64,000 nucleotides of DNA from Zygnema circumcarinatum (taxonomy: Eukaryota; Streptophyta; Zygnematophyceae; Zygnematales; Zygnemataceae): NCBI GenBank assembly GCA_037447605.1, contig CM074808.1:3336667-3400666 (forward strand). Reading direction: 5' to 3'. The notes beneath the pieces were generated by a model. It was not told where the DNA came from, searched no databases, and saw nothing but the letters and a program-made list of their open reading frames with translations. Below, one piece after another: positions 24,651 to 36,397 of this stretch (position 1 is its first letter; each line of letters begins with the position of its first letter). The position numbers and the translations under genes were made by a program.

Positions 24651-24765
24651 ATGGACTTCGACATGGACGATCTCCTGAGTTCTCAGCGACAGCAAGTAAA
24701 TACTTAGTCAGCTGCACAAAAAACGAGCGCAAAAGGAAAATCTGCGGCAGACTATGCTGATTTTG
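24651..24765 (+). pseudogene. Remnant of exon 1 of the 39.9-45.7 kb gene
   Basis: Same length (115 bp) and nearly the same sequence as exon 1 at 45748-45634, including the TTTTG/GTGAGG donor. It has TAG at 24705-24707 where the other copy has AAG (Lys), ending the frame after 18 codons (MDFDMDDLLSSQ...). The following intron is cut at about 24955 and exon 2 is missing, so this copy is dead. Confidence 0.87.
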
Positions 24766-24950
24766 GTGAGGCAACTCCTCGAACGGCTCCAGTAAAGCAA
24801 TTGTAGATCAAGCTTGACAATCTCTGGTGACTGAAAATGGACTATCAGTTTAAGGAAGAGTCAGTAAGATATTTAGATTCTCATTTAATCTGAATAGTTT
24901 TTTCATCATTTTCTTAACAAGTTCACCTTGGCTTACATTGCAGACGACGA

Positions 24951-24978
24951 AAGAAAGAAAGAAAGAAAGAAAGAAAGC
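24951..24978. repeat. (GAAA)n run at duplication breakpoint
   Basis: Seven GAAA units lie exactly where homology with the right arm stops, within what would be the start of exon 2. Confidence 0.85.
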
Positions 24979-25565
24979 GAAAGAAAGCATACGGCAGATG
25001 CCAATTCTGTATAAAAACCTCCGTTTCCATTATTCCAAGTGCGTGGACAGCACCAGAGCCAGCTCTCGTTGAGTTCGCCAATTATTTGACCAGCATGCCG
25101 GAATCGGGACCGTTCAGAAAACTTTTGAAGCTTGCTGCAAAGTGACACATGTCGAGCTAGCCTTTCAACCCCTAGAAGACGATAAATCTCAACAGTTGAA
25201 AGTTGAGGACCTAGACAGCCTCTCTAAAATGGAAGGAATGCAGGTAGAAGAACTTCATAGTGTGAACGTTATAGTAGTCAACCAAGGAAAGTGCCCGTTG
25301 AATGGGCTCACCACATCAGTAGATTCAATGCACATATTGAAGAGCTTACGAAGACCGATCACTGGACTACAACCGCCTTCACTATTTACACTTCTCGCAC
25401 AATATCCCCAGCAGGCTTACATGACGGTTGCATGTGCTGCTCTCTACATCGCATGGGATCATTGAAGTGGACCAGCGAACATTTACATGAGAGACTCTTC
25501 TCGTTGAACGTCGCTTCCTCCATACCTGACCACGTGGAGTTAAATAGCGTAGGTAGATTGGCAGG
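24979..25565. other. Spacer downstream of APS kinase
   Basis: No recognised gene. Several 60-100 codon frames on both strands have no domain or splice partner that I can identify; it may be decayed coding or repeat sequence. Confidence 0.45.
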
Positions 25566-28500
25566 CTACTTAGTAAGGAAGCCCTTCTCGCAAAGATAGT
25601 TGATGACGGTCTCAGCCATGATCTCTGGAGCCACAAGGGTACCGTCATCCTTGGCAACCTCCATCACCAGCTCCGGGTTTTCTGGTTCTTCATACGGATC
25701 ATCGATGCCTGCAATTCATGCCCCATAGAAGGTTATGCATGCGGAGAGGCCGTGATCACTTCCCATGTAAGTTGGGGCTATTTGGGGACCTAAAGCCCTC
25801 ATTGTGGTTACAACTGCACACAACACAATGCCAGTGAACAGGAGATCCCTATAGAAAAGGACCTTCCAGAAATATCCTTAAATTAGTCATCCGAAGTCTC
25901 ACCGACATCTTCAAGGACAGACGAGGAAGGACAGTCTCACCAATTTCTGACATACTGGTGCCAAGTTGTGACGTAATTATGTCAAGTTATTTCACGTTGC
26001 TAACTATTAACCACGACCTTCCCTTGTTGACTTCCTCCTGAGTGATGCATCCACAATCACATCCATAAAAACGACACGAGAGTAGTACTGGTCTCCTCCA
26101 TTTCTCGACACGACTGAAGCACCAAAGCCCTTACCATGTTCTACGACATCATACCCCGCCCATGCCCTCAAAATCGACCCAAACTTAGTCAGAATTTCCC
26201 CTCTACAGCAGTACGCCCCCAGGATGGCCTATCTCTCTATACAGAAAAATATACGGATTTCCCCCCCAGTAACTTCATCCCGTCTCACAATAATGGGTAC
26301 GGAGAGTACAAATTGCTGTGCGGTCCTCCCCCTGATTTGCACCCCTCTAACATCAAGACGGATATTTGCCAGTATCTTCCCACCGGTACTGCCATCCGTA
26401 CTGCTGTATTTATCCAACATGTGAAACGTACCAGTGAAGCATTTAATCTTTCCTGCGCGGGCGAGTTTATACAGCCCCTTCGGATCACGTGCCTCGCAGA
26501 CTGCCAGCGGGATTTTCATGTACACTTCAATAAAGTCTCCTTTTGGCAATAGATCCCTTGCCAACTGCCTATCCCGACTGCTCCACAGACGAGAAAAGCA
26601 CGTCAGAGTGCGTCACCGTCAAAACTGCAGACTGATGCAAGATGAGAACATCTAGTGCTAACAAAAGGCTAACGACTTACGCAAAAAATCACCATACAGG
26701 ATAAGGACTCCTCTGTGATTGACAGTGACTTGCAGCCTACAAATAGGTGAGACTGCATTTTATAATGTATATGCTACACTTAGCCTGCAAACTCAACCCC
26801 GAAGCAGAAGTTAACCAACACCATGACACTGGACCAGCCTTAAAACTAGCCGCGACTAAGATTAAAACAAATGAATGTATGAATGCTATAAAGGTTCAAC
26901 ATCGTTACATTCAAGCAACTATGCTCAGGGGAGGCAGCATATCTACCAACCAATATGATTCTATTATTCTATTCAGATAGAAACTGAAGTGGAACATGCA
27001 TATCAGTCTTTAAACTTGCAGCACTTCCCAGGTCAACGGAAGGGGCGGCCGAAAGTGCTTAGCTGGTAGAAACAACGGAGTCTACGCATTTGATCAAAGC
27101 ATAACCTTTGAAAGCATTTGGTATGCCAAGTATCAGCATACCTATATGGAGAAATGAAGCTGACCATAGTTATCAAATTTGCTTCTGCAAAAAGCTTTGC
27201 CACTTCGCCAACCCTTCGAATATTCTCCTCACGATCCTGTGGGCTGTTATCCACGGCAACATCATTTTAGTAACGAGGCATAGGTAGGGCATACCACATG
27301 AAACGCTACATATCCAGAGTGTCAGTCCCTTATACAAGCAGAGATATACAGCACCCGAGTGTCAGTTCAGGTTTCGAATCCAAACAGTCGTTGCTGCCTT
27401 AATAGGAGAGATCAGTTCCGTCATTGACACAAATTTTAGTCAACGTCAGCTCAACTGTTTTCTAACAACTGTTAAAATCATTTCCACAGACAATCCAAAT
27501 TGTTCCTCAACAGCAGCTAGAGGCAGAACTGCCAGTCGAGCACCCACGGCCTTTCATCATCCGTCAGTAAAGGCGATGAGCTCTTCCGTATGACTTTGCG
27601 AACGCTTGTCCAAGGAACTCCTTCACTTAAAAAATCAAAAGCAACTTGCTATGCTAATTAGACGCAACACTCTAATTCGAGAAATATATTAGGAGAAAAC
27701 CTAAGGGCTATGATAGAAGTAATCGATATGCATGTTTCCAGAAATAAATTGCTTAGTTACTAATAGATGTTCCTAGTGAAGGCTAAGTTCCATTGTACGT
27801 GATTCACTATATAAGTTACATACTTCAAGCCTTTCTTTTATGGCAATCAATGACTCCCACAACAGGCACACTTAAGGCATGGTCGAATACAGTCAATAAA
27901 GGATTGGAGTCCAGTGTGCATCATCCAGAACGGCAACTGACTCCACAGGATGCCAAAACCTTACCAAGTTATAATTATTTTCGTCACTTGCAAACCCCCA
28001 AAGGAAAGGTAAATGTAACTAGAAACGACAAAATTTCTCAACAGTGTTACTGAACTACAAACAAACAGCTACTCTGTTTACTTGAATGTGAACCTTTTGA
28101 ACTTTGATCCACCTGCATCTATGACGTTTAAGGAAGCAATAAGTTATGTATAAAGCAATTCGTTGAACTTAAAAGTCTGCTCAGTGACCCACAAGAAATC
28201 CAGCTCTCATCAATAGTAGTAGTTTCATCATCAGCTTTCATCACCTGAATCCCAGGTTTTTGTTCAGACCATGTCGAACATTGTCGCCATCGAGTACAAA
28301 GGCCATTTTTCCCAAGTTCGTGAGGGCATGATCCAATGTATAAGCCAGTGTACTCTTTCCTGATCCGCTTAAACCCGTCAGCCAGATGACGCATCCCCTC
28401 TGATTCATCAGTCTTTGCCTGCACCCGCTTCAGAGAGACGCAGCCACCACATTGTTTTTAGAACATAGATACATAAATTATCAAGCTTATTAACATGACA

Positions 28501-29884
28501 AAGTTTAGAGTTTTGCAGCTAACTAATGAATACAGGGAGCTGCAGATCTGCTAGTGGCAATGACTTCAGAATATGTGCATAATGAGAAGTGGGGGAGAAG
28601 TAAACTGGTTTTTAAAAGGCTTTTTGATTGCAACTCAAACCCACTTTAAATAGCATTTAAAAATTCATCACTTGCTGTAAGTCTTATTGCAAGATTAAGT
28701 GAACAAGAAAGAGCCCATGCAGGGATAAGCATTGTCAAAATTCCGGGCATGTGAGGAGCTAGAGCATATTTTAGCAGCCTGAGCTATAACTCGCCAATTT
28801 CCCTATGAGAATGAATAGCTTAAACTGATTTGCGAGTTCCCAAATAAGAGAAGCAAAACGCAGTCTAGACTTCACCATACACATCACAGCGTCACACAGC
28901 AAAGGCTTGTAATGCTACATAACTACAAGGCGACAAATGGCATGCCTCGCACAACCTCGACCAAAGATTGAACTCTAGCAGGAGCAGAATCGCGTGTCAG
29001 ATGCTGGAGACGTTACCTTCACTGCGACTCTAAAGGCAGGCAACAGTTTTAATCTACAAACGACTGAGTCTCGAAATATAAAGCAAGGCATGAACTGCCT
29101 GTAGATTTCAGTCTCACAAGCACAGTGAATTCTGATGTAGCTCCTTAAACAAGCAACAAGTCTTGATTTTCAAAGCACATTGCCGTAGCATCGAATCGGA
29201 TAGTCTCCTACAGCCGTAGTCCTTAAGAGATCAAGGAGCAAAAGAAGTGAAATTTTCACTTTGGATTGGCAGATCGAGACAAGATCTTGCAATGCAGGTC
29301 GCAATTCAGGTAAGACATCTTTCCCAAGTAAACAACGCCAGCTTTACAGTCAGTGCTCGAATTGCAGGAATACTCTCGTTTCCACATCCTCTGGAGGTGA
29401 TGCCCAATTACAAAGAACACAGCTGTTCAAACTGAGATGTTTGTTCACGAGCCGACTCAGCCTAGTTCGACCTAGATAACCTAAAAAATCATCGAGCCGA
29501 GGATTCAAAGGAAAAAAAACGGAAATATAGGCATCTGTAAGCTTTCAGGCAATTCATTCTCAAAGCTCACCTGTCTTCTTTGCAGACTTTTGAGTCATGC
29601 CATTTAATGTTTGTCGCTCTTCCAACATCGTAGACGCTGGATTCTAACACTGCGCTAGTTGTACATCGCGCTGTGTTCTCCGGAACCACAGCGCCGTTTT
29701 CAGCCATGGAGACTGAGCAGTAAGGGCCGCCTGTTCTCCTCGATCTTGATGGAAAAGACAGAGCAGGCGAATGCAGCTGCCGATCGCCAATCTTACCTGC
29801 TACAAAAAACTCTTTCGCTAAAGAGACTACAGATTCGCCTTCCAACATGCCAAACACTCGCCCACCCTGCAAACCTTGCAACAT
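25566..29884 (-). CDS. APK: Adenylyl-sulfate (APS) kinase, probably plastid
   Basis: ATP + APS gives PAPS, the sulfate donor for sulfotransferases. Five in-phase exons: 29884-29571, 28418-28245, 27243-27142, 26577-26432, 25708-25566 (292 residues, against about 276 in Arabidopsis APK1). Residues 1 to about 90 look like a transit peptide. The catalytic core runs from NIKWHDS (92-98) through [15 protein letters not shown]-loop GLSGSGKST (120-128), [63 protein letters not shown] and [15 protein letters not shown]. All expected active-site blocks are present. The position before VLDGDN is GKMAF, without the cysteine I recall in Arabidopsis, so the same disulfide control is doubtful (inference). 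Introns are long (up to 1.15 kb). Confidence 0.95.
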
Positions 29885-31256
29885 GGCTGCAAGATCTCAC
29901 TTCAGACACGCCAAGTGAAACGATCAAGGCCGAAAAAGGCTTCAGACAGGCCTTGCTTTACTTGCAACGTCTTCAAATACGTGCTGGAGGCGCAGCCATG
30001 CAGGGACAGCAAGCGCCTTCTTGAAGCCCAGTGGACCTCCAGGAGCAGAGCAGAGCCGTTTCCTGCAAGGGACTATCTCTGCCTCAATTTGAACCTGCCA
30101 ACATCGGGAGGGAGGGCGGTGCCCAGTGACAGGACGCGAAAAACAATATTTCATCCTGCCCTTGGTCTGAAAGAGACTTTTTCCTGCCGTCAAATATTTA
30201 TTTCCAGAGGCGGGCAGACGATATGGCCCATTTGTGCCCATCATGTATATTGGCGTCAGCTGTTCGTCAGGAGGGTGGAAGTTTTTGGAGCGTGCGATGA
30301 ACATGTGTTTGTTGCCCGTTTTCTGCGGGCAGGAGGCCGGGCAGGACCGCTACAAGACATGGCGAGCCGAATCGGCGCGATCCTCGCGGTCGCAACTTTC
30401 TGACAAGGGATTTAATGCTTTCCTAAAACTATGTATATAATTATATTCCTGTCCCTCTTTTGGCGCCCAAAATCAGAGGTCAATTGCAGGCTGCAAACCG
30501 AGATGACGGCTTTTCAAAAACCGAGTTTTTAGTCAGGCAGACTTGTGAGGCGGAGAAACCGAATTTAAAGTACAAACTTTTCTCAGGTTTGGAAATGGCG
30601 TCATATTACGTCTGCATGAGAAAGACCTGTCAGTCCCGTCAGTGCCCACTGTACGGAGAGCAAAATTTCTGCCGGATTTCACGCAAAAAGTTAAACATCG
30701 CCGTACTGGACAGGTGGATCCCGGGTCAAAAAATTTGAAGGTGGAATCTATCCTGCTTCAGATGTACAGTATTATGTCTACCGGTATAGTACTGCTGTAC
30801 ACACATGCATTTTAAAGATCCACAGCAGGATCAACTTGTTGAACCCAGTACAGTAATTGCAAATGATCCTTGCACTTGCGCTTCTCCGCGCCTTTTTTAG
30901 AGGTAAAATGCGGATCCAAAACGTATTAACTAGGGGGAGTCAGACCTTGACCATCGCCAAATCAATTTCGTAAGCCTGTCGGGCGAATTAAGCGTTGGCT
31001 AGGTACGCATTTCGGTACGGCTGGGCTCGGCGGATCCGCGGATCCCGATCCGGAATTCGTACACGAAAGTAGCGACTTTTAGTATAAGGAATTCGGGAGT
31101 TTCGTAAGCGATGGTCAATGTCTGACTCCCCCAATAATTAACAACATAGTAACTTTAAAAACTTTTCAAAAATTTCTCTTTTCTCCATTTCTGTTGTGCT
31201 TAGGTCCTTTGCGACCAGTCCCTCGTAGTTCCACATCATGCTTTTGTCCATGGACA

Positions 31257-31280
31257 TTTGATGGCCATCGTGAGTTCAAT
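31257..31280 (+). repeat. Dispersed hairpin repeat, copy 3
   Basis: TTTGATGGCCATCGTGAGTT (shortened loop), preceded by GCGACCAGTC and GTTCCACATCATG, words shared with copies at 19595 and 39161. Confidence 0.65.
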
Positions 31281-31538
31281 GAAATTTTCTTGTGGTTTCA
31301 AAAAAGTTATTATTAAGATCGTTTCCATGCAGTTCCGGAGTTGCTTTGACAATCACTGCCTTCGCATCGAATGCTTCCACCCAAAAGAGCCAAACACTCA
31401 ATTCAATTCAAACTCGTAAAGCCTCTAAAGAAATTATCATCATATTAATCTTTCCCATGTAATCTCCTCCCCACATGCATCATCACACCCATCACATCCC
31501 CCTGGTTTGGCTTCCCATGTTGATTTCATCCATGTTCA

Positions 31539-31564
31539 TTTGATGGCCTCCCCATCGTGAGACC
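31539..31564 (+). repeat. Dispersed hairpin repeat, copy 4
   Basis: TTTGATGGCCTCCCCATCGT core preceded by TTCATCCATGTTCA; lies about 190 bp beyond the aminotransferase stop codon. Confidence 0.6.
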
Positions 31565-31748
31565 AAAGCAAGTTATCCTCTCCCTGAAAAAAAAAGAACA
31601 GCAGAATCGAACCGATCCCAACATTGAATAGCCGCCCTCACATGCCCTCCTCCTAACCCTAATTCCCCAAAGCCAAGAAAAATTCCCAGAGCCCCCCCAC
31701 TCCCCTTCCTGCCCCCCCATTTGACCCAACCCCCCCCCCCCCCCCCCC

Positions 31749-34700
31749 TCAGTTGCCCCCCTGCATTCCGCCCCTCATGAGGTCCTCCAACGCCGTTCGG
31801 AGTCGCTCCGTGGCGAGCCCACACTTCTCTTTGTCTAAGTTCCCAAAGGCAACCCTAATGTGACCCGGACCCCCAGAGGCGCTCCCTGGAATGACGGCGA
31901 CCCCATGCTTCTCCACCAGCCACTTTACCACCGCTCTGTCATCTACGAACTCGGGAGGAAGTTTCGCCCAAACATAGATTCCTCCCTCCCCCCCCTTCAC
32001 AGCTCCTTCGCCTAAACAGGCCAAGGCATTGAACACTAACTCTCTATTTGCTTCGAGTGTTTTCACCCTCTCATGCACCCATTCAGGCCCTTCTGCTAGA
32101 GCTGCGAGGGCAACTTTCTGACCCAACAAGTTTGCGCATATTGGAATAGTGTCTTGGGCTTTTAGGAGAGATGCTCCGAGGTCCGGAACTGAGTTCGGAT
32201 AGGCAATCTGCATCAAGTGGGGTATAATGGGTTGTAGGTGTTAGCACATTTGGCTTACAAGAGACATCGATTCCTCGTTTGCAAAACTGTTAAGGATGTG
32301 GGACGTGAGCTTACATAGCCGACTCGCCATCCCATCATGCCGTACGCCTTTGAGAATGAGAAAACGTTAATAATGTGGTCTCCTTCTAGGCACACATGCT
32401 TTCGTCCGTCAAACATAAAGTATCTGTAAGTCCTCACTCACAAAACATGGTTGAGGAAACTAAAATAAGAAAGCAAATTAGATAAACCAAGATGCAGTAA
32501 AACAGATCAACAAACAAAAGTAGGTGCAGTTGTTGGCACAAAGAGCCTTCGGCTGCTTACTCATATGTGTTGTCTAAAACCAGCCACGTGCCGGCAGCTT
32601 TGCAGGCGTCTGATATTCTCTGATAAGCCCAGTGAAACGGAATCAGTTAGAAAAGGCTCACCAAAGAGAGACTTGACTTGACTTGACTTGACTCGACTCG
32701 ACTTGACTTGACTTGGCTTGGCTTGACTTGACTTAACTTTTAGGTCCCTTCAGGTGAAGGGACCTAAAAGGCTGCTCCAATGAGAGACCCAAAAGCCATG
32801 ACAGTTGAATGCATCAACAAATTCCTTCATCCTGTATCTGTATAGGATGCCCTTAGTGAATTTCTTTGCTTGGGATCAGCTATGAGCATACCTGCAGTAA
32901 CGATTCCGGAACGTATGTTCCAGTAGGGTTGCAAGGATTGCATATAGTGATGACACGTGGCGCAGGTCCGTACTGTCCTGCCAGTGCTGCATCTACCCAG
33001 TCTGCGCATTGATAGAAACGCGACTTCAAACTTCTACTGCTTTCAAGTGTATGCAAAAAGTTCAAGAGCTTTGCAGGGCCCGAAACAAACTGGAAACTGG
33101 AGAGAATGCAGGGCTCATACCTGCACTGGGACGCATAGAGTCTTCATCACATTGGCCGTACAGTATCTTCGTGACACCGGTCATTTGAAATGCCATTTGG
33201 TGGTTGAAATAATAAGGGCTGAAGAGGACAACTGTGTCTTCGGGGTCGCAGAGGGTCAGAACAACATTGACAAATGCCTGGCCATCACAGTCACACGTGC
33301 GGTCTTCACTGCCTTTGTACCCAGAGCATTCATTTTCATTTCGAACATGAAATTTGTGCACATTGTAAGGAGAGTCTTTTTTGTCAAGCTATCCATCACC
33401 TGCCCACCTGATTAGCACCCGCCGTCACCATAATTGAGGAGTTCATTAAGTGGTTCTCTTTCTTCACCTGCATAAGAAAGGACTGCCACTTTGTTCAGAA
33501 AAATGGCTTCCTCCTAAGCAACTTGAGCAAACAGCATGAGCAGGGAAGCAAATTTTTTTTTTTTTTTTGTCAAGAAATCTAGATCGTCTTGCAGATTTGT
33601 CCAGTCGTGAAGATCAGCTACAACTCACCTTCTCCACAAGCGCAGCTCTGAGTTCTATGGTGCCATCATCAGCACCATAACCATGAACTTTAGGATCACC
33701 AAGAACAGACTCCTGAGCAGCTTTCAGAGCGTTTATTGGCGGTCCCCAATACACAATACCCTGAACATTGGCAGTGGGGAACGGAAGAGGCAAACAACTG
33801 CTTTGCAATGAGCACATAATAAAGTTACTGCTAATATGTAAATGAACGCTCATTCAATAATGAGTGAAGTTATGGAAATGTCATTGGTCATTCTAATAAA
33901 TAAGTACATAAATTTATCAAACCTCAATAACGAGCGCAGTGTAAAGCTTAAAAACGAGAGTGCCACTTCTTAGAGCTCATTCCCTCTCCTCCCCCTCGCA
34001 CACACACAGGCGCGCATCACACAAGGCACACAAATGCATGCACAAGAACATTCTTAAACATATCCATCAAGGCAGCCGCGAAAGTGAAGAAGAAACATTA
34101 TTTGTAAATTTGGAATAATTTTCTACACGAGTTTTCTCCTCCCCTCCCTTCCCCCACTCCCTCTTCTTGGGCAACTTTACCCTTGCATGCTAAATTTCCG
34201 CCTAATTTCCTTGGTTTCAACAAAATCAAAGAAACAAAGAAATAAAGAAACAAAGAAACTGAAGGACACGGCGGTCTAACTACTGTAGATGTCGTCGATG
34301 CAAGGAAGGAATTCGAATGTTGAATTCAAGATCAAATAATGTCAAATCAGGATGTCTGTACGTCCGGAAATTGCCCTGTTTTTTTCCCAGAGGCATTGTT
34401 GACACAACTGCAGATGCAGAAGGGCAAATGAACGTGAATTTACCTGACCGAGAGATAACACATCCTTGCGACCTCCTAGAAGCTTGGTCATCTGAGAAAC
34501 AACGCATTTTTTTAGTCCTCCTAAGGCGATGACCGAATGGATTTATTCATAGTAGCGAAGTCAATGCCTCAAACATGCATTCATTGCCATTTAAGCTTCA
34601 AATGATGTAATCCTCCAGATTAAACGGTGTCACGCAGAATTTTTGTCAGCAATTGCCTGCCTTACCTGGACCATAATCGGAGTGTCTGTCTCCACAATCC

Positions 34701-34956
34701 GCTTAGACAGCGCAGGCCCCTCAGCCTTTCCAATTGCAGCAGCCATGTCTGTTCCTTGCACGATTGCCGGCTGCGAGGCTGTTACACGCACTTCTTGATT
34801 TCGATCAGAAAAACGACAAAATCTCTGCTGTTCCAACTTTCTTTCATACAGCAGTGAGGGCGCGGCAAGAGACGGCGCTCCTACATCCAGCCACCCTCTT
34901 CTCTCTGCAAACAAGAAGACGCTCCTTGTGCAGGTGCACGCGGCTGCGCCTAGCAT
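31749..34956 (-). CDS. ISS1: ISS1/VAS1-like PLP aromatic aminotransferase
   Basis: Class I/II aminotransferase of the plant ISS1/VAS1 group, which uses aromatic amino acids and methionine and affects auxin and ethylene precursor pools. Nine in-phase exons: 34956-34666, 34491-34444, 33760-33629, 33467-33408, 33277-33121, 33001-32892, 32619-32561, 32423-32315, 32207-31749 (474 residues). Conserved blocks: GIVYWGPP, VHGYGADDGTIELR, VTAGANQAFVNV, FSPYYFNHQMAFQMTGV, CNPCNPTGTYVP, LVLDNTYEYFMFDG, the PLP lysine in FSFSKAYGMMGWRVGY, and VIPGSASGGPGHIRVAFG. Compared with the roughly 394-residue Arabidopsis protein there is an N-terminal extension of about 80 residues, possibly a transit peptide; an internal ATG just before AAAIGKAEGPALSKRI could start a cytosolic form. 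Family firm, targeting inferred. Confidence 0.95.
32670..32737. repeat. (GACTT)n pentanucleotide array
   Basis: About 13 copies of GACTT with GACTC and GGCTT variants, in aminotransferase intron 6. Confidence 0.92.
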
Positions 34957-34963
34957 ATGTCTC

Positions 34964-35075
34964 AGTAGAATTAAGGGTATGTCTCAGTAGAAATAAGGAT
35001 ATGTCTCAGTAGAACTAAGGATATGTCTCAGTAGAGCAATGTGACACAATAGAGCTAAAAGTATGTCTCAGTAGA
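34964..35075. repeat. Tandem TATGTCTCAGTAGA repeat upstream of aminotransferase
   Basis: Four near-identical 23-25 bp units, plus a degenerate fifth and a final copy, lie directly upstream of the aminotransferase ATG, in its 5' UTR or promoter. Unit core TATGTCTCAGTAGA followed by a variable A-rich end. Confidence 0.88.
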
Positions 35076-36397
35076 GATATCTGCAGGCAAACAACTGCCA
35101 CCTGATGTCTAAAAAGCTGTCTGGAGACTGGAGGGTTAGACAGGAGAGGCGACAGAGGGAGGAGAAACGATGGAGAAGAGTTGTAATGCAGCACCGGCGC
35201 CAACTGGCGGCCTAAAGCGCAGTTGGAAAAGCGGTGCCTGGGGGAGGGACGAGGCGAGTGCCAGCGAGATGTGGAGTGTGGGGAAGGTAAAGGGAAGGGG
35301 AATGGGAATGGGAGGGGCGGAGAGTGGATTAAGAGGAACGAAGCAGGAGAGGGAAGGGGGTGGAGTGCGAGGAATGAAGCGGGAGGCTGTGTCACTCATG
35401 TGCTGATTCAGCGTTTATCGCGACCATGACTCGTTATCTTCTGCGACTCTCGTCAGGGGTCTCTGGGGACGTATCTCGGCTTCTCGGACTCCTTGGAGTG
35501 GAGGATTGCACTCTGAAAAACAGTGTAGGTGAAATGCTGCTTCAAGACTCAAGAGCCGGTTCAGGGGGTCAAATTAGAAAACCGATTTGTGGCTGATTGA
35601 AGCGAAGTATCTTGGTGGAGAGGTGCTCTATCGCAATAAAACCAATTGAAGGAGAAGATGGTAATTATTCTGATATTTTTGTCAGTCTCATGGGCTGTTA
35701 TTTGAAGTAGAATAAGGGTAAAAGCTGATCCCGATCATGCAAGGATATTCAGGTAGCCTTCACTACGACATAATGGGTGGTGGAGAAAGGACAAAACGGA
35801 AAGGTTGGAGAATGTCCACGGTTCTTAATGCTGTAACGAACAAGAATTTGAGTCTGTGATCATCCATTTACTGGTTCTTGGCATTTGCTATGTTGAGTTA
35901 TCAAGATGAATGTTACTCTGTGAAAAGGACAGGCGCAAGGTATATCTCGTCGGTTCTTGTTTCATTAATTGCTGAGCAGCGATTGTAGAAGATTCATACA
36001 TATATGTGAAATCTTATGTTGAAATAGCGGACTGGCGTGGTCATGCATGCTGCATCATGATATAGCATTTTAGCAAAACATAGTACGGAACAATGTGGTT
36101 CTGAAAATTTTGTCAAGGTTGCTGACAAGGTTTTGCTGCTATAACATAGCATGTTATTCAAGTTTACGATTGGTGTGGTTATCTGCATTCCTGTGCCAAC
36201 CCAAAACGTGAAAGAGTTGTTAGTGATATTGTAAAGCGTGCATTCATGTACAGGTTGGGGTCAACGTGATGATAATCCACGCATTTGAAAGCCTCGTATG
36301 AATTACGAAACCTGGAGCTGTTTGTAATCTTCGGTAGAGGCTATTTACTCTTTACCACGTTGAGTGAAGGAACTCAGGAATAGACCATAGGGTGGAC
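35076..36397. other. Divergent promoter region, aminotransferase/FtsJ
   Basis: Separates the minus-strand aminotransferase from the plus-strand methyltransferase. Purine-rich at 35140-35400, AT-rich beyond 35600. No coding frame recognised. Confidence 0.5.

Larger units (their letters stand above)
20842..24955 (+). repeat. Left arm of large inverted duplication
   Basis: Matches the reverse complement of about 45.19-50.69 kb. Segments by eye: 20842-21100 with 45190-45430; 21105-21620 with 50230-50690; 21690-22720 with 47800-48820; 22800-24300 with 46130-47640; 24300-24955 with 45460-46110. Similarity breaks at about 24955, where a GAAA run begins. The order of the first segment differs between arms. 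Confidence 0.9.
29885..31748. other. Intergenic spacer, APS kinase to aminotransferase
   Basis: Upstream region of APS kinase and 3' flank of the aminotransferase. Two dispersed hairpin repeats lie at 31257 and 31539, and a 22-base C run near 31726-31748 ends at the aminotransferase stop. No gene recognised. Confidence 0.5.
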
